Positions 37,259 through 48,812 of a stretch of DNA of 64,000 bases are shown in pieces. The first letter of the stretch is position 1. Each line of letters starts with the position of its first letter. The position numbers and the translations under genes are program-made. Below the pieces are notes generated by a model. The model was not told the origin of the DNA. It was given only the letters and a program-made list of their open reading frames with translations, and searched no databases. Source of the stretch: Hydractinia symbiolongicarpus (lineage: Eukaryota; Cnidaria; Hydrozoa; Anthoathecata; Hydractiniidae); the NCBI RefSeq assembly GCF_029227915.1, contig NC_079881.1, positions 19,133,501-19,197,500 on the forward strand. The letters run 5' to 3'.

Positions 37259-37340
37259 GAAAAATCTATTTGATGAAAGTGAAAGCAATCAAGATGAAGG
37301 TGCATCTTGATTGCTTTCACTTTCATCAAATAGATTTTTC
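37259..37340. repeat. Perfect 38-bp inverted repeat with a 6-nt loop
   Basis: The left arm 37259-37296 (begins GAAAAATCTATTTGATG, ends AATCAAGATG) is exactly complementary to the right arm 37303-37340. The loop is AAGGTG. No mismatch was found over 38 pairs. It lies in intergenic sequence with no flanking transposon ends noticed. Confidence 0.9.
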
Positions 37341-37767
37341 AGTTCTTCTTTCACGCTGTATAGGGCTTCAAATTCCTGTAAAGTCTAAAAAATTTAAATT
37401 TTCTACGTACTTCTTTCTTAACAGAATTTATTACCTCCTCAATTTTAGATTTTAATATAGGTAGTTTCTTAACATCAGACTAAACAAATTGGACTTTTAT
37501 CTTCAGCTCACCTTGAACCAAGGGAGATTGCGTTGCTTTTGTATCGTCAATAGTAGCTTCAAACCTTCTTGCATTGTAAACCAAGCTTACCTAAAAAGCT
37601 GTCTATTTATTTTTAATTGAAATGTTGCGTTTATATCACGTGCAATTGTATAATTTCATATTGTCAACAAAGTAATTAACGTTTTCTTCTTGTTTTCACG
37701 TTTTCCCGACATGTGCTGGAATCTACATTTTTATGTAACTTCCAGAGATGGTTTTAAAAAGGCGCAC

Positions 37768-38671
37768 TTATAATTTTTTTTCGTTCCTAGATGGGACATC
37801 ATTTAAGTTGCAAAGAAAGTAAAAATAACAAATATTAAATAAAATAATATTAAAAAACCAAACAATAAATTCAATGTGGGCAATAAAGCTGTTGTAACGA
37901 CACATCCAATCCTCCATAACCACATGAATATCAATAAATGGAGGAAGTGAAAAAGCAAGTTTTATCCATGACATAGCCATCAACAAAGCAAAAGCAATAT
38001 TCCATATGTTTAGCTGCAAGAAGCTTTTGTTCGCTAACCCGTCTGCAAGGTTTGGTACAATTGCCATGATAACGATGCCAACCACAATAAGATATATTGA
38101 TATCCCAACTTCTTCGCGACAATCATTTATAAATACTGTTCCTAAAGAATAAAATATAGTTGTAAATCACCTGTTTTTTCTCTTGTCATGAAGAAGAAAT
38201 CCTTATTGTTCACGAAAAACATAGTGTTACGTTAATATGAAGCACTTCCAAAATCAAGGTAATAATTTTTAACAAGAGAAGCAATAAAAATCCTCAGTAA
38301 GTAAATGTTTAGTTGAATTATTTTTTAAAAATGGTTCAAAATAATAGCAGCAAAGCACATCTGTACAATAATCACTTTAGCTTCATAAGAACATTGTTCT
38401 TTCGAGTCGCTCAATTTGCTCATAAGCAATGTAAAATGGTATGTATGTTTGCAAAGAAAAAATATGACTTACCACAAGAGAATATACTAATGCATGTAAC
38501 CACGAAGATCTTCAATACTGCATGGAAACACACATTGTGTGATGGTGAGACTGGCGTGGTTACTGAAACGCAAACAGGTATGCATTGGAAGATATTGACA
38601 CATTGTAATATGAGAATAAGAAAAGTACGGATACCTGTTTTGTAGTTATCCTGAATTTCGAGTGGCACACT
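37768..38671 (-). CDS. TMEM272-like four-helix membrane protein (partial model, 3 exons seen)
   Basis: Exons on the minus strand: 38671-38635, 38562-38473 and 38141-37768 (stop). The join 38473/38141 is firm (GTAAGT donor, phase 1). The 72-bp intron 38563-38634 is likely but optional because the frame also reads through. Predicted helices: VLKIFVVTCISIFSCGTVF, then the family-like stretch INDCREEVGISIYLIVVGIV, WNIAFALLMAMSWIKLAF and FIVWFFNIILFNICYFYF. The pattern of a short helix, Asp-Cys, then an 'I-x-I-Y-L-I-V-x-G' second helix matches my recollection of TMEM272-like proteins, whose function is unknown. The 5' coding exon is unresolved: an ATG at 38795 opens MDEIIDLHAKQC but its donor phase does not fit. 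Confidence 0.6.
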
Positions 38672-39551
38672 CTAAAAAAATGTATAAGATGTAAAAATTA
38701 GTTCAGGATAACATCAATGAAATAACGATATCAAAAATAATGATACTTGCTTCTATATTACATTGCTTTGCATGCAGATCGATAATTTCATCCATTTTGA
38801 TTACTACCATTTGATCTTTACGATGAATTATTTAACTCTAATATATCAGGTAACAAGAAAGATTGTTATTTGTCTCTTCTTAATTCATTCTATCGACAAT
38901 CTTTTACCAAATTTAATTTATATAACCTGATCGCAAAATTGTCTAAAAATAAAAAAAATCACGCCACAAGTTATTATAATTTTCGTAAGAACGTGGAAAC
39001 AATATTGTCGCTTTAGCTACCATGACAACAGGATCTGTTGTGAAGCAACATGAATTATAAAAGATGTGCGCATGATATTGTGTTATTGTTCATGGGTTTA
39101 AACGTGTTCTTTTTTGCTTGAAAAAAAGATTTCTTCTTTCTCCTCCATAAGAATATCAAGGAAAAGAATATATTTTAAAAATATAAAAATAAAATGACTT
39201 TGAAGAGCGATATGGGTTTTTGATAAAATGCAGAAAAGCCCTCAATCAATTATGAAGGAAGGCTTTTACAGAGGTGATCAAAAATCCAAATAGCCAAATT
39301 ATTACTACTTTCTCATTGGATTTTAAATTTTTTTATAATCCAATTATCTTCAATTACTTCAAAACACATTCGTGATGAAAACAGGGAGTATTGAGCCTTT
39401 GTTTCACGAAGAATTCGAATAGACTTAACCGACTTATTAAGGAATCGTCGATCTTGCTCAATGAGCAGACTCTCCTTCAGCATGACTTTGAAATTATTAG
39501 ACTCACGCGTTAGAATATTAAATTTTTCAAAAGATGGTGGAGAGCATGAAG
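38672..39551. other. Region upstream of the TMEM272-like gene
   Basis: May hold its missing first exon. Otherwise AT-rich without a supported gene. Confidence 0.35.
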
Positions 39552-39628
39552 GAGATACAGCGGTAGGTTGTGAAACCTACCGCTGTATCTCGCATGGCTG
39601 CAGACATTCCCATGTCTGCAGACATGCG
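39552..39628. repeat. Two abutting hairpins
   Basis: Hairpin 1 is 39552-39591: stem GAGATACAGCGGTAGGTT, 18 perfect pairs, loop GTGA. Hairpin 2 is 39591-39628: stem CGCATGGCTGCAGACAT with one G-A mismatch in 17 positions, loop TCCC. They share the base at 39591. Both are GC-richer than the surroundings. This is not a tRNA (no A/B boxes or acceptor stem). Confidence 0.88.
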
Positions 39629-39842
39629 AACCTTAAATTGGCGAATAGACTAGCCATAACAAGTGGCATTGCAGTCACTGCACGTAAAATTATAAACAAT
39701 TCCAGAGCATAGAAGTTGCAGTATACGATCTATGTATGGGAAATAATTACTCAGGCACATATTAGAGGTAAATACTACTTTAAGTCCACAATGAGGTAGG
39801 AACGAACTAAGTAGTCCGCATTTGCAAAGACACAGAGCAAGC

Positions 39843-39998
39843 GATTCGATCCGCAGTTTTAAGAACTGAGAGCCGCAGACAAACCCACTACACTACGTGC
39901 GGCAATATGTTAGTAATGAACTCAGATAGTATGTCCGGATGGTGTGTTTACATAGGTGAATTTTTATCATAGCATATCAGTATTTTCTCTTCTTTTTC
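39843..39998 (-). repeat. SINE-like dispersed repeat, copy 2 (partner at 5040-5165)
   Basis: On the minus strand TAGTGTAGTGG (39885-39895) resembles a tRNA A box and GGATCGAATC (39843-39852) a B box, about 40 bp apart. The adjoining 39885-39998 aligns with 5040-5165. A tRNA-derived element in minus orientation is the best reading; ends are not defined. Confidence 0.5.
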
Positions 39999-40380
39999 TC
40001 TTCTTTTTCTTATATACGCATATACACGTAAATTTTAGAAAAAAGTAGAAGTTGTGTTCTTACTATTAAGTTCCCTTACAGAACTATTAGCTAAGAACAA
40101 AAATAAGAACAAAACAGGGTGTAAAAGGCTCAAGCAATAAGAACAGCCAGTCTTAGATTTATTTTTATTGGTTCTTATAAAAAAAGAATGATATTCGAAG
40201 TTATTTTTGTTATAAACAACAACAATCATTTCCAACTTAATTTTGTCTTTGAAAATATAATTAAAGTATTCGTGAGCTCATTAAAAAATTCACAATCGTC
40301 ACATATGTTTCGTGCAGCGTTAGCACGCAGCAGTAGTAATTTTCCAACAATTTTGGAGAAATAGCTATAATTATTATAAA

Positions 40381-40504
40381 CTAGTCGGTGGCCTGTAGAT
40401 AAATCCACGGGTTCGGCCGTCCTTTATATACCGCATTTCGTGTGTCTCGCTACTTGAGGTACTATTTTGCGCAGAGACAGACAGAATACGGATTTTATTA
40501 TAGA
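40381..40504 (-). mobile_element. Short Helitron-like element
   Basis: On the minus strand it begins TCTATAATAAAATCCG, contains TCTGTCTGTC and a GCAAAATAGTA block, then ACCCGTGGATTTATCTACAG (an imperfect hairpin), and ends CTAG followed by T. It is the same plan as 25523-25632. The 5' flank is not the expected A, so that boundary is less certain. Confidence 0.5.
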
Positions 40505-42275
40505 GAAGAAATCACAACTAACCTGCTATAAAAAACTGGTATACTTAACAAGTGTATTAAATATTTCTTTTCGTCAACTGGACTCTTCTATCGTGTTTTT
40601 TTTATTTTTTTTATTTTATGTTATAAAAACGTGTGAAAAGAGAGTTGGGTTTTTTCATAGAAAATTCTTTGCGGTTTTTTTAAATCTTATATTTCGTAAT
40701 AGAACAGAATTATTTAACCACATACTTGTTCAATATATTTGCTAAAGGAAGTGAGATTGTCAAGTTTTTTATTTTTAATGAAGACATCATTTATTTATAT
40801 GATAGCAACGAAACAATATTTCATTCTTTCTTAACCACAAATTTAAACTCCCTGAGGGATAAAAGTTTTCTTGTTAAAACGCATCTTTTGTTGAAAAAGG
40901 TTTCCTATAAACACTGCATGTTCTCATGTTTCTCCACTGATAATTCGAGTGACTAACTGTGTAAGCAAGAATAACAAATAACGCTCAGAATTACGTTCCG
41001 GTGTTTAGGTACAAGTTTTAAAAGTCATTAGTAGAATCTATACAGTTAAATATTTTACAATAGCTCTGAACATGAGTGATAAATATAAAACAGAAATATA
41101 ACATTTTTTTTTACATAAAGTTTGTATTGTGTAGAAAGTCTAATCCGTGTCTCAAAAAATACTCGTTTTCTTTTAATTGTAAATTCTCATCGGCATTGTA
41201 TATCGCCATCAATCAGATATTACCAAATGGGAGAAATTTTTTACACGCTTAATTTGAGATTCTTCACAATACTTCAAAATGTGAGCAATGCGAGGTTTAT
41301 CAATCTAAAGGTTATACGTTTAATACACCAGCAGAGCTCCTTTAGTGTAATTTAATCTTATAAATTTATTTATGTAGCCACTGTGCGTAGTTCTTTATTT
41401 CACAAGTTAAAAACTAGACCAATCCAAAAAATATGTACAACTTGATAAATTTAAAACCTTACCTGATTGCGAATCAACTTTTTATTAAATAATGTTTTTT
41501 AAAAAAATACAAGTACTACCTTGTGGCAGTTCTATCTTTTAGTTGCACGGTTTTAATTAGCCAATCGCACGTGTAGTATTTCATACAGAATATCAATAAA
41601 TAAACAAAAAAGTAAATGTGTCTTGTCCTGCCCCATATGTTTTAACAAAAATACTACAAACACTTTTTTTTCGATTTATTCATGAGCTAATAAAATTGAC
41701 AACTCTTTTATTAAAACAAGATTGCAAAAGCCATTTCACATGCTATGCTTATATCTATAAAATACGCATAATATTGTTGCTTTGCTGTATATAAAGTCTG
41801 TATAGATCTATTGTATACCACAAAATCACTTTGCGCGTGTATGAATCGCACCGTGTCATCAGCGCTCCACTCGTTCAACTTAAAACGTTTCGTGAAATTA
41901 CATAATTTCTGCTTGACTTAAACTGCCGTATTAAAACCATAAACGTTCGAACATAATCTTTGTATGGTAACCGTATCGTTACTTTGTGTTGAAGGTGCAC
42001 GAAATAAATATGCCAGAGATTCACGTGACATTTGAAAGTCTGATCTGTCGTGTGTCAATGAGCCAATCAACGCGTTGCAGTGTCAATATATGTAACTTTA
42101 GCGACGTGTGGAAATCATTATTCGGAGTTATTGTTGTTGCCCCGGGATACGGTCCCCGGAACTTTTTTATCAAAAGTGACGATGAAGTCAAATAAGTTAT
42201 TGAATATGAAGTCATTATACAAAAATGTTATTTTTTGAGTTGTGTTTTTCTATTCTTACAGTCGGTTATTACCCA
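40505..42275. other. Intergenic, no gene seen
   Basis: AT-rich, short frames only, none with recognisable features. Confidence 0.45.
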
Positions 42276-42777
42276 GGTAAAAGGGCGGCATCAATATTTC
42301 TGAAAATCCCCCAATGTGATTGGTTAGAACTTACGTCATAGTGGGCAATATTATACGGTATTGCCCGCTACCATGGCAACCGTGTTTAAGGTTTAAATAT
42401 GGTAGCATTAAATGTAAATAAACACGGAAAAAAGTAAACAAAACGCGAAAAATAAGTGAAACTTACTTTCTTGTTTTCAAGAATTCTATGTTACAGCTAC
42501 AATAAAAACCTGTGATGTTTACACGATATTCGATTTTAGCTCGAATGTACGTTCCATATGTGAATAGTTTCTATAAAGGCATGGTTTCTACGTCCTGCTT
42601 ATGATGTTATATTTTTGTCGTAAAATGCAGTACCCAGATAATAATCCATATAATAACTGTTTATTTCGGGCAATACCTTCGAATATTGACCTTTGTCACG
42701 TATTGCCCTCACAAGCTCGCCAATACTTTGACGTCGGTCAATATTCTCCGGTATTGCCCTCATAAACAGTTATTATA
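42276..42777. repeat. MITE-like element with GGGCAATACC palindromes
   Basis: An imperfect inverted repeat of about 42 bp per arm lies at 42649-42691 and 42736-42777 (ATAATAACTGTTTAT then GGGCAATACC then GAATATTGACC). A further palindrome GGGCAATAT/GGTATTGCCC is at 42323-42348. The repeated GGGCAATA motif occurs at least five times over the region. Outer limits are approximate. Confidence 0.6.
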
Positions 42778-45700
42778 GCGCGAGTAATACAAAAACTACA
42801 ATTATTGGAGATATTGGTTAATTTTTGGGCTGAAAAACAAAATGTTTTCCTGAGGTCGAAATGAAATGCTGTCTTCGCAGCTATTTTGCAGTTGGAAAAC
42901 ATTGACATTAAATAGACTAAGGATCTTTGTTATGGAAATCTGTTGTCTTGCATCTTTGTTTTGTCGTGCTCTTCTTCTTCTTCGTTTACCATGTCTCGTG
43001 TACCATTCCGGACAATAACTACATAAAAAAAAGATTAATGGTAAAGAGTCGGTCAATTTCTTTAATCAAGGTAAAATTTACTGCACTGATGTACATCTGA
43101 GTCAAATCCAGAAAGACCGCATTCTTCAGTCTTATTTTATATCCCACCTTTACCCTACTACGCATGCTCCCCATACACCCCCCTCCCCGAGTTAAAACGA
43201 AACTCCATTTCTGATTATCTTGCGAACATTGGAAATGCCACTTCTGCTCTTAATGTTTTGTTGATCTACTTCATTGCGTATATTAGCCCTGCATTAGTCT
43301 AATGTGATGAGAGGCGCGCCTGCCAACATGCTTTCATCTCTGTTTCTTATCTTAATCAGTATTATTATCTGTTTCATATTAATCTTCACCACTCTGACTT
43401 TTAAAGAAGCTGAAACCTTTTGTACCAAGCTTGTTCTAAAAAGTAAGGGTTGACAGACTGTTGTCGTGTTTCTTGTGATAAAATGTCAATAGATGTACTG
43501 TACCTGTGCTTAATCATTTATTCTGGCTACGATCACTTTTGCAACTTTTACGGAAACATATCCGTAAATTTTAAAAGAAACTGAATACTTGTTTTAGCTG
43601 GATGGAGTAACTGAAGTTAAGAGAACGTTATTGCGTCCAAAATGGTGACCACTTTATTCACTACCCAGATGTACACATGGTTTCCCTGTAATTTAACCTA
43701 TGATTAACTTATGAACTTTCACAGGAAGTAATTTAGGGACATAAAAAAATGGTTGCAGACCGTTCTTGTTATAGCTGTGTAACTGCAAAATGAAGCTTGT
43801 GTTTTTATTTTGGATAAAGCTGGAAAAACCTGTGTTTGAACGCCGAATCAACCAGCTACGTTCTGTTTAACACCTATTTTTATCTTACTTCTCGCAAAAT
43901 TGTACAACAGTATCGCTACCTTGGTACCATTTTGCGCGGAGTAAGCTGTCTTTGCGCGAATTTAAAGTTGTGTTACGAAAACACGAAAGGCGATATATGA
44001 ATGGCAGACTACTCACTACTCTCTATAATAATACTAATGTTTGCTTCTCGGCGTCGAATCTATTGCTCGAAATAAGGTCGAAAAAACAGAAAGCTTTTTA
44101 AGAAAACCCGTAACTTTTTTAAATTTAGGAGTAGGTTAACTGAAAGCATGGAGTACCTCAATTGGTGTAGTGTTTGGGGAAGTGTTTTGGATGGTAGTTT
44201 TATTTTCGACACCAGATAATTACGTGCTCTTCTTTGCCGCTGACCTTTTGCAGACTGAAAGATTCGGACTAAACAGTTTCTATTTGCGATAATTTTGAAC
44301 ATCTTAAAAAAAGGCTTCCCCAATGCAAGGTCAACAGCAAATCGTCTGCTTATTATTACCAAAATAGCATGGAAACGAGACTAGCAATTAATTTCAAAGC
44401 TAAATAACTTGAAAAGGAGGCTTTTCCTCATCAAGCTTCTTATGACAAATTTTGTCCTTATAAAGTTGTGTTTACAATGATCAAATAACATGGAGACGAG
44501 GCTAAAACGGTGTAAAATTTTCATTGCACCACATACAATGTGCAAACAAACCTTTGTAGCTATGAAAGATTGGTTGCATTATACATGTGACAACCGCACC
44601 GTACAACATTGCGCGTCTTTCCGTAACTATGATATACCCTCAAAACCACGCTTTGAATATCAAAATTAGATATCTCACCAAATGCTACCCAAATTGGGGT
44701 ACCTGTATTATCGTATGGTTAAAGTCTTTCTTGCAATTTGGTTGGCTGATATACACGAAACATATCCTATATATTTTATAAGTGCAATTAATTATTTTTA
44801 ATTTTACAGTGCAAAAGCTGATAATTTTTCACTGATTCGCTAAAATAGCCTGAAAAACCTTTTTCCTTATTGGTTAAGGCGGTTCCCCTAGAAAAAAACT
44901 GTATCGCAAAGGATTGTCTTTTCTGAAGATACTTGATCAGGATATTATTGTCTCTGACGGTAAGACAAAATGAAGTCAAAAAATTTCATTAATTGGTGGG
45001 CATGGTTACCCGTTGCTAGGAGAAGTATAGGCAAAATATGAGATTTGGCTGCTCTACGCCTAACTAAATAACTGAATAAAATGCGTTATTTCAAGCGCCT
45101 TTTTGGCTTTTGACTAGTTTTTTGGCTAGTTGATGACGAGTCGTTGACGAAAGGGTGCGTCGTTAAGACAGCTTTTTGAATGCTTGTGGAACACCACATT
45201 TAATATTCAAAACTGTCATATATTGTCTTAGGGGGTCCTAAAGTATCATCTAGCTATTGCAAGGAATTTAACGTCGACGGAGGGGCAAGAAAGATATATG
45301 GATATAAACTTAAAAGTGACTAAATTTTGTCTTGGTAACGAACTTTGTCACCGACAAAATTCTTTTCCGACGAATTCTTTTAACGACGAATTTTTTGTCA
45401 ATTAGGTATTCGCTGTTCAACAAAAACTTCGTGAACCATGACTGAAATTGAACAATATTCTACCTACACCGGTAAAAACGAAGACGTCATAAAACGGCTA
45501 TTCTCGTCTCTAACTCGTCCGGACATCTTTTAGACGGCAAGACCGCATAGAATAAACTTGTAACATTGTTTTATTTCAACAAATGTTGCATTTGACAAGA
45601 AATAAATAACAAAACAAAGTGCTTTATTTACCCGAGATATGAATGGACAATAAAGGAAATGTTTTGCTGATTAAAAGTAAGTATCTTAGATTTATGTTGT

Positions 45701-46543
45701 ACTTTCGTCAGCAGAAACATTTGCGATTTTTAGTCTTTTTCGCGGAACATGATGCTTATGACTTGTTTTGAGTTTAAAATGAATTGGCGTTTTTTATCAA
45801 TATTTGGGAAAACTTTGAATACTTAGTTTTTAGTAACAATATACGTTACACATGTCCTAAAGTTTTGGACCTATAAAGGACATCATGCAACATGCTAAAC
45901 ATAACAGAAAAAGCTTATTATTATATTAATATTATTTCCGATATTTTCTCGGTACTGTTCGATAACTTTTGTTGACATATTTTCGAAATATCAGTGAAGA
46001 TTTCATAATAAAATAATTCTTTAACGTTGACTCAGTTGGAGACACAGCACACAATTGCGAAAGTTTCATAAAAACATTTAAACCCTTTTGTGCTTTTATT
46101 TGTCGCCCAAAAAGGTTTTTAATAGCCTGTAAAATGTAAAGAAGAAAAGTAAAATCTTTATTTACTTGGCAGATGTTATAAAGACATACTATTAATTTTT
46201 ACAAACGCATTAACAAAGTTGTATCAGATATCATGAACTCTTTCACTGGCATTTAAATTTTGTCGTATATGTAAAAGAGAACGGGCGCCGAGTTTGTTTG
46301 TTTGTACAGAAAATGCTGAGATTCAACTTTTAAAAATGTTTGCATGTGCAGAAACTGTTTCTGGTATCAAATTTAATTCTTTCGTTGAACAACACGACCT
46401 GTCTAAAGTACTTCCTATATAGACCAATCAGATTTACAAATCAGAGTTTGAACATGCCGTAGACATGCGCATTAAGTATTGATTTTACGACCAAGCCTTC
46501 ACTCCCTGTTTTGAACTCGCTGGTTAAAGGTTGGACAAATTTT
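42778..46543. other. Long intergenic stretch; 5' flank of the claudin-like gene at the right end
   Basis: No supported gene in about 3.7 kb; scattered short frames only. Near 46415-46430 CCTATATAGA followed by CCAATCAG could be core-promoter text of the downstream gene, whose presumed first exon ends at 46543. Confidence 0.4.
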
Positions 46544-46916
46544 GTAAGTAATAATTAATTCACGTTGCAATTCACTGAAAAAAATAATGTTTTGAATGTA
46601 ACATCGAGGAAGTAATTTGTGAAAATAAAGCGATGAAAATTTTTGCCAACTTGCTCAGAAGCATGTGTTAATATAATAGTGAAACTCAGTTTAAACGATC
46701 TCTTTCTACACGATTCAAAAGTCTTTCATAAATTCTGTTTTATAAAAGCGCGCAATTTTTTTCACCATAAAATAAAAGACACGTTGTAGAGAATTTTTAT
46801 AAATTGAATTTAAAACATTGTTTTTACCTCAACGCTACGTTATAATAGAAGTTTGTTGAACATACCTGGGGTTGTTGATTATCTTATGCAGAGTTAACAT
46901 TTTTTTTTTCTTTTAG
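46544..46916 (+). other. Putative 5' UTR intron of the claudin-like gene
   Basis: The donor GTAAGT is at 46544-46549. The acceptor is a long T/C tract ending TTTTCTTTTAG at 46916, eleven bases before the ATG. The non-coding exon upstream is inferred. Confidence 0.5.
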
Positions 46917-46927
46917 TACTTGTGAAA

Positions 46928-47407
46928 ATGGGCGTAGGTAAAATACTGCTGATCGTTGGTAGCATTGGTGCATTCATCTTTCTTGCAGCATGCACAGGCG
47001 GAAATTACTGGATTGTGAGTAAACTTAATAGTGATTTCGGACAAGGATTATGGAAAATATGTGCCATCACTTGTGTTTCGTTTGATGATTTTATTGACAC
47101 ATATGGTGGAAAACTTCAAGATTGGTTTAAAGCTGTTCGCGCGTTCGCCATTTTATCATGTTTAGCTGCTATTGGCGGTGTATTAATGTCGATCTTAGGA
47201 TTAGTTACGGATAAAGTTAAAGGATTGTTCGCCTCTCTTTTCTTATTCGCTGCTGCAGGCTGCATGGCACTTGCTTTGATAATTTATAGCAGTAAACAAA
47301 ATATGAATACAAATGTTAAATACGGATGGAGCTACATCTTGGGATGGATTGGTGCTCTTGGAGCATTAGCATCCGGTATTATTGGATTCATGGCAGAAAA
47401 ATTTTAA
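46928..47407 (+). CDS. PMP22/claudin-family tetraspan membrane protein
   Basis: The 159-residue product has four membrane helices: ILLIVGSIGAFIFLAACT (about 6-23), FAILSCLAAIGGVLMSILGL, GLFASLFLFAAAGCMALALII, and WSYILGWIGALGALASGIIGFM. The first extracellular loop carries W28, then G-L-W (40-42), C45 and C49, which is the W-GLW-C-C signature of the claudin/PMP22/EMP group. Members act in cell junctions and membrane organisation; a tight-junction role cannot be assigned from this alone. The ATG at 46928 is used because it directly opens helix 1 and follows a splice acceptor. The protein ends Glu-Lys-Phe with almost no C-terminal tail and no PDZ-binding motif. Coding is in one exon. Confidence 0.83.
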   Translation: MGVGKILLIVGSIGAFIFLAACTGGNYWIVSKLNSDFGQGLWKICAITCVSFDDFIDTYGGKLQDWFKAVRAFAILSCLAAIGGVLMSILGLVTDKVKGLFASLFLFAAAGCMALALIIYSSKQNMNTNVKYGWSYILGWIGALGALASGIIGFMAEKF

Positions 47408-47487
47408 GGTAGAACAAACTGAATTTAAATTGTTAAATTTCCTTACTAAGTTTTTACAAAAGTGTATAATTAAAACGTGCGAAAGTA

Positions 47488-47493
47488 AATAAA
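47488..47493 (+). terminator. Polyadenylation signal of the claudin-like gene
   Basis: AATAAA, 81 bp after the stop codon, on the coding strand. An A-rich stretch follows. Confidence 0.6.
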
Positions 47494-48377
47494 CACAAGA
47501 AGAAAATTCAAGTGTCTTTATAATCTACAGCCTGCCATTTTTAGCATTATTTTTTAATAAGATTTTTTAGAATAATAGACAATGCAAACACAGTAAAACC
47601 ACATGTTTGCCATATGTTTGCCATGCTGATGTTGATTGTAAAATATAATATGACTACGAGAAAAGCCCATTGAAAGAAACACAGCGAATTATCTTGCGAA
47701 ACATAATGGACTTGAAAGATTAACGCATTGATGTAACCAACAGGGGGGGGGTTTAGCACTTTCAATAACTTTTTGTTATCATATATGATACAAAATATTC
47801 CTGGTTAATAAAATAACTAAACCATTCTTTACTTGTGGTCTTAAAAACTTGCATAATTAAAACTCGTCCAACTAGTTATATTAAAGGCAAAATTTTGCGG
47901 CGAGAAAAAAATCTTTGAGAACTTTAAAAAATGGTGGCTATTGCTGTGTTGTTGTAGGTGTTGCGTTTCGTTTCGTGTTGGTCTTTTGAATAGGATTTAA
48001 GATTAAAACAAACATTATTTTTTAATATGAAAAAAATATATATTTATATTTAGAAAGCATTTTGCCAACATAAAGAATGAAAATAATTGGTTGAAAACAG
48101 GTTTGATCATTAAAGATTATGTTTATTTCTATAGGCGACGAGAAATATCATGTGGAAGGAAAAAATGTTTTACTTGTGTTGCTAAAGTATCACATTTCAG
48201 AATTTGGCGCCTAAAGTTGTAACTCGCCAAGATCATAACATTTAATAATTAATTTTATTCATGTTCTCAACTGCCTGTGTATATTTTTACCGTGTGCGTT
48301 GAAAGGGCGAGACAAAATTTTTTTTATTTAAAATACCCATTACAAACTATACGTGGTATTTTGTTCTCATGTGACCA
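47494..48377. other. Intergenic, no gene seen
   Basis: AT-rich; includes a GGGGGGGG run at about 47742-47750. No supported feature. Confidence 0.4.
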
Positions 48378-48444
48378 ACCAGGGCCAGGGCCTTGTTCAG
48401 GCCGTCTAATATAAAAAGCCTAACATGCCCTGGGGACGAGGTTA
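48378..48444. repeat. MITE-like repeat, third copy (CCTCGTCCCCAGGG ends)
   Basis: The right end GCCCTGGGGACGAGGTT is the best preserved end of the family also seen at about 2855-2940 and 3153-3241. The left end (AACCAGGGCCAGGGCC) is diverged. Confidence 0.5.
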
Positions 48445-48587
48445 AGATAGTAGGGGAAAATAATTAAAACAACATTGAAAGCGTTGGAAAATCTAATTAC
48501 TAAAAAATTAAAGTCATCGATCTCCTTCTTTGAATTTTAGGGATGTCATAAAAGACCCACCCTCAGCGTAATAATATAACAGATTAG

Positions 48588-48812
48588 TGGCGCGTAGCCC
48601 TGTGGTTATGGAGTTCGCTTCGTAATCACAAGTGTCTATACAACAGTTAAGGGTCAACCCATGCCATGTGGGGGAAATTGGTTAGGTAATGCCGGTATAT
48701 ACTTAATGTATACATTCCGAACACAGGACCCACATTGGTAACAGTGTTTCAAACACTGAAGTGGCTATATTCTGTAAAATATGCGGCATAATAGTAATAA
48801 TAATAATAATAA
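48588..48812 (+). repeat. tRNA-derived SINE
   Basis: TAGCCCTGTGG at 48595-48605 fits the A box (TRGCNNAGYGG with one difference) and GGGTCAACCC at 48651-48660 resembles a B box. A body of about 130 bp follows and the element ends in a (TAA)n tail at 48793-48812. The A-B distance is longer than in a real tRNA and no cloverleaf closes, so this is not a functional tRNA gene. Confidence 0.6.

Noticed and set aside
38747-38795. Possible first exon MDEIIDLHAKQC of the TMEM272-like gene
   Set aside because: The only good donor (GTATCA) leaves phase 1, which does not match the phase 0 start of the next exon.
39552-39628. CRISPR-like or tRNA interpretation of the paired hairpins
   Set aside because: There are only two unlike hairpins, no repeated direct units with spacers, and no tRNA boxes; the genome is eukaryotic.
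48588-48670. Candidate tRNA gene (A and B box-like motifs)
   Set aside because: The A-B spacing is too long and no cloverleaf with acceptor stem closes; a SINE head fits better.
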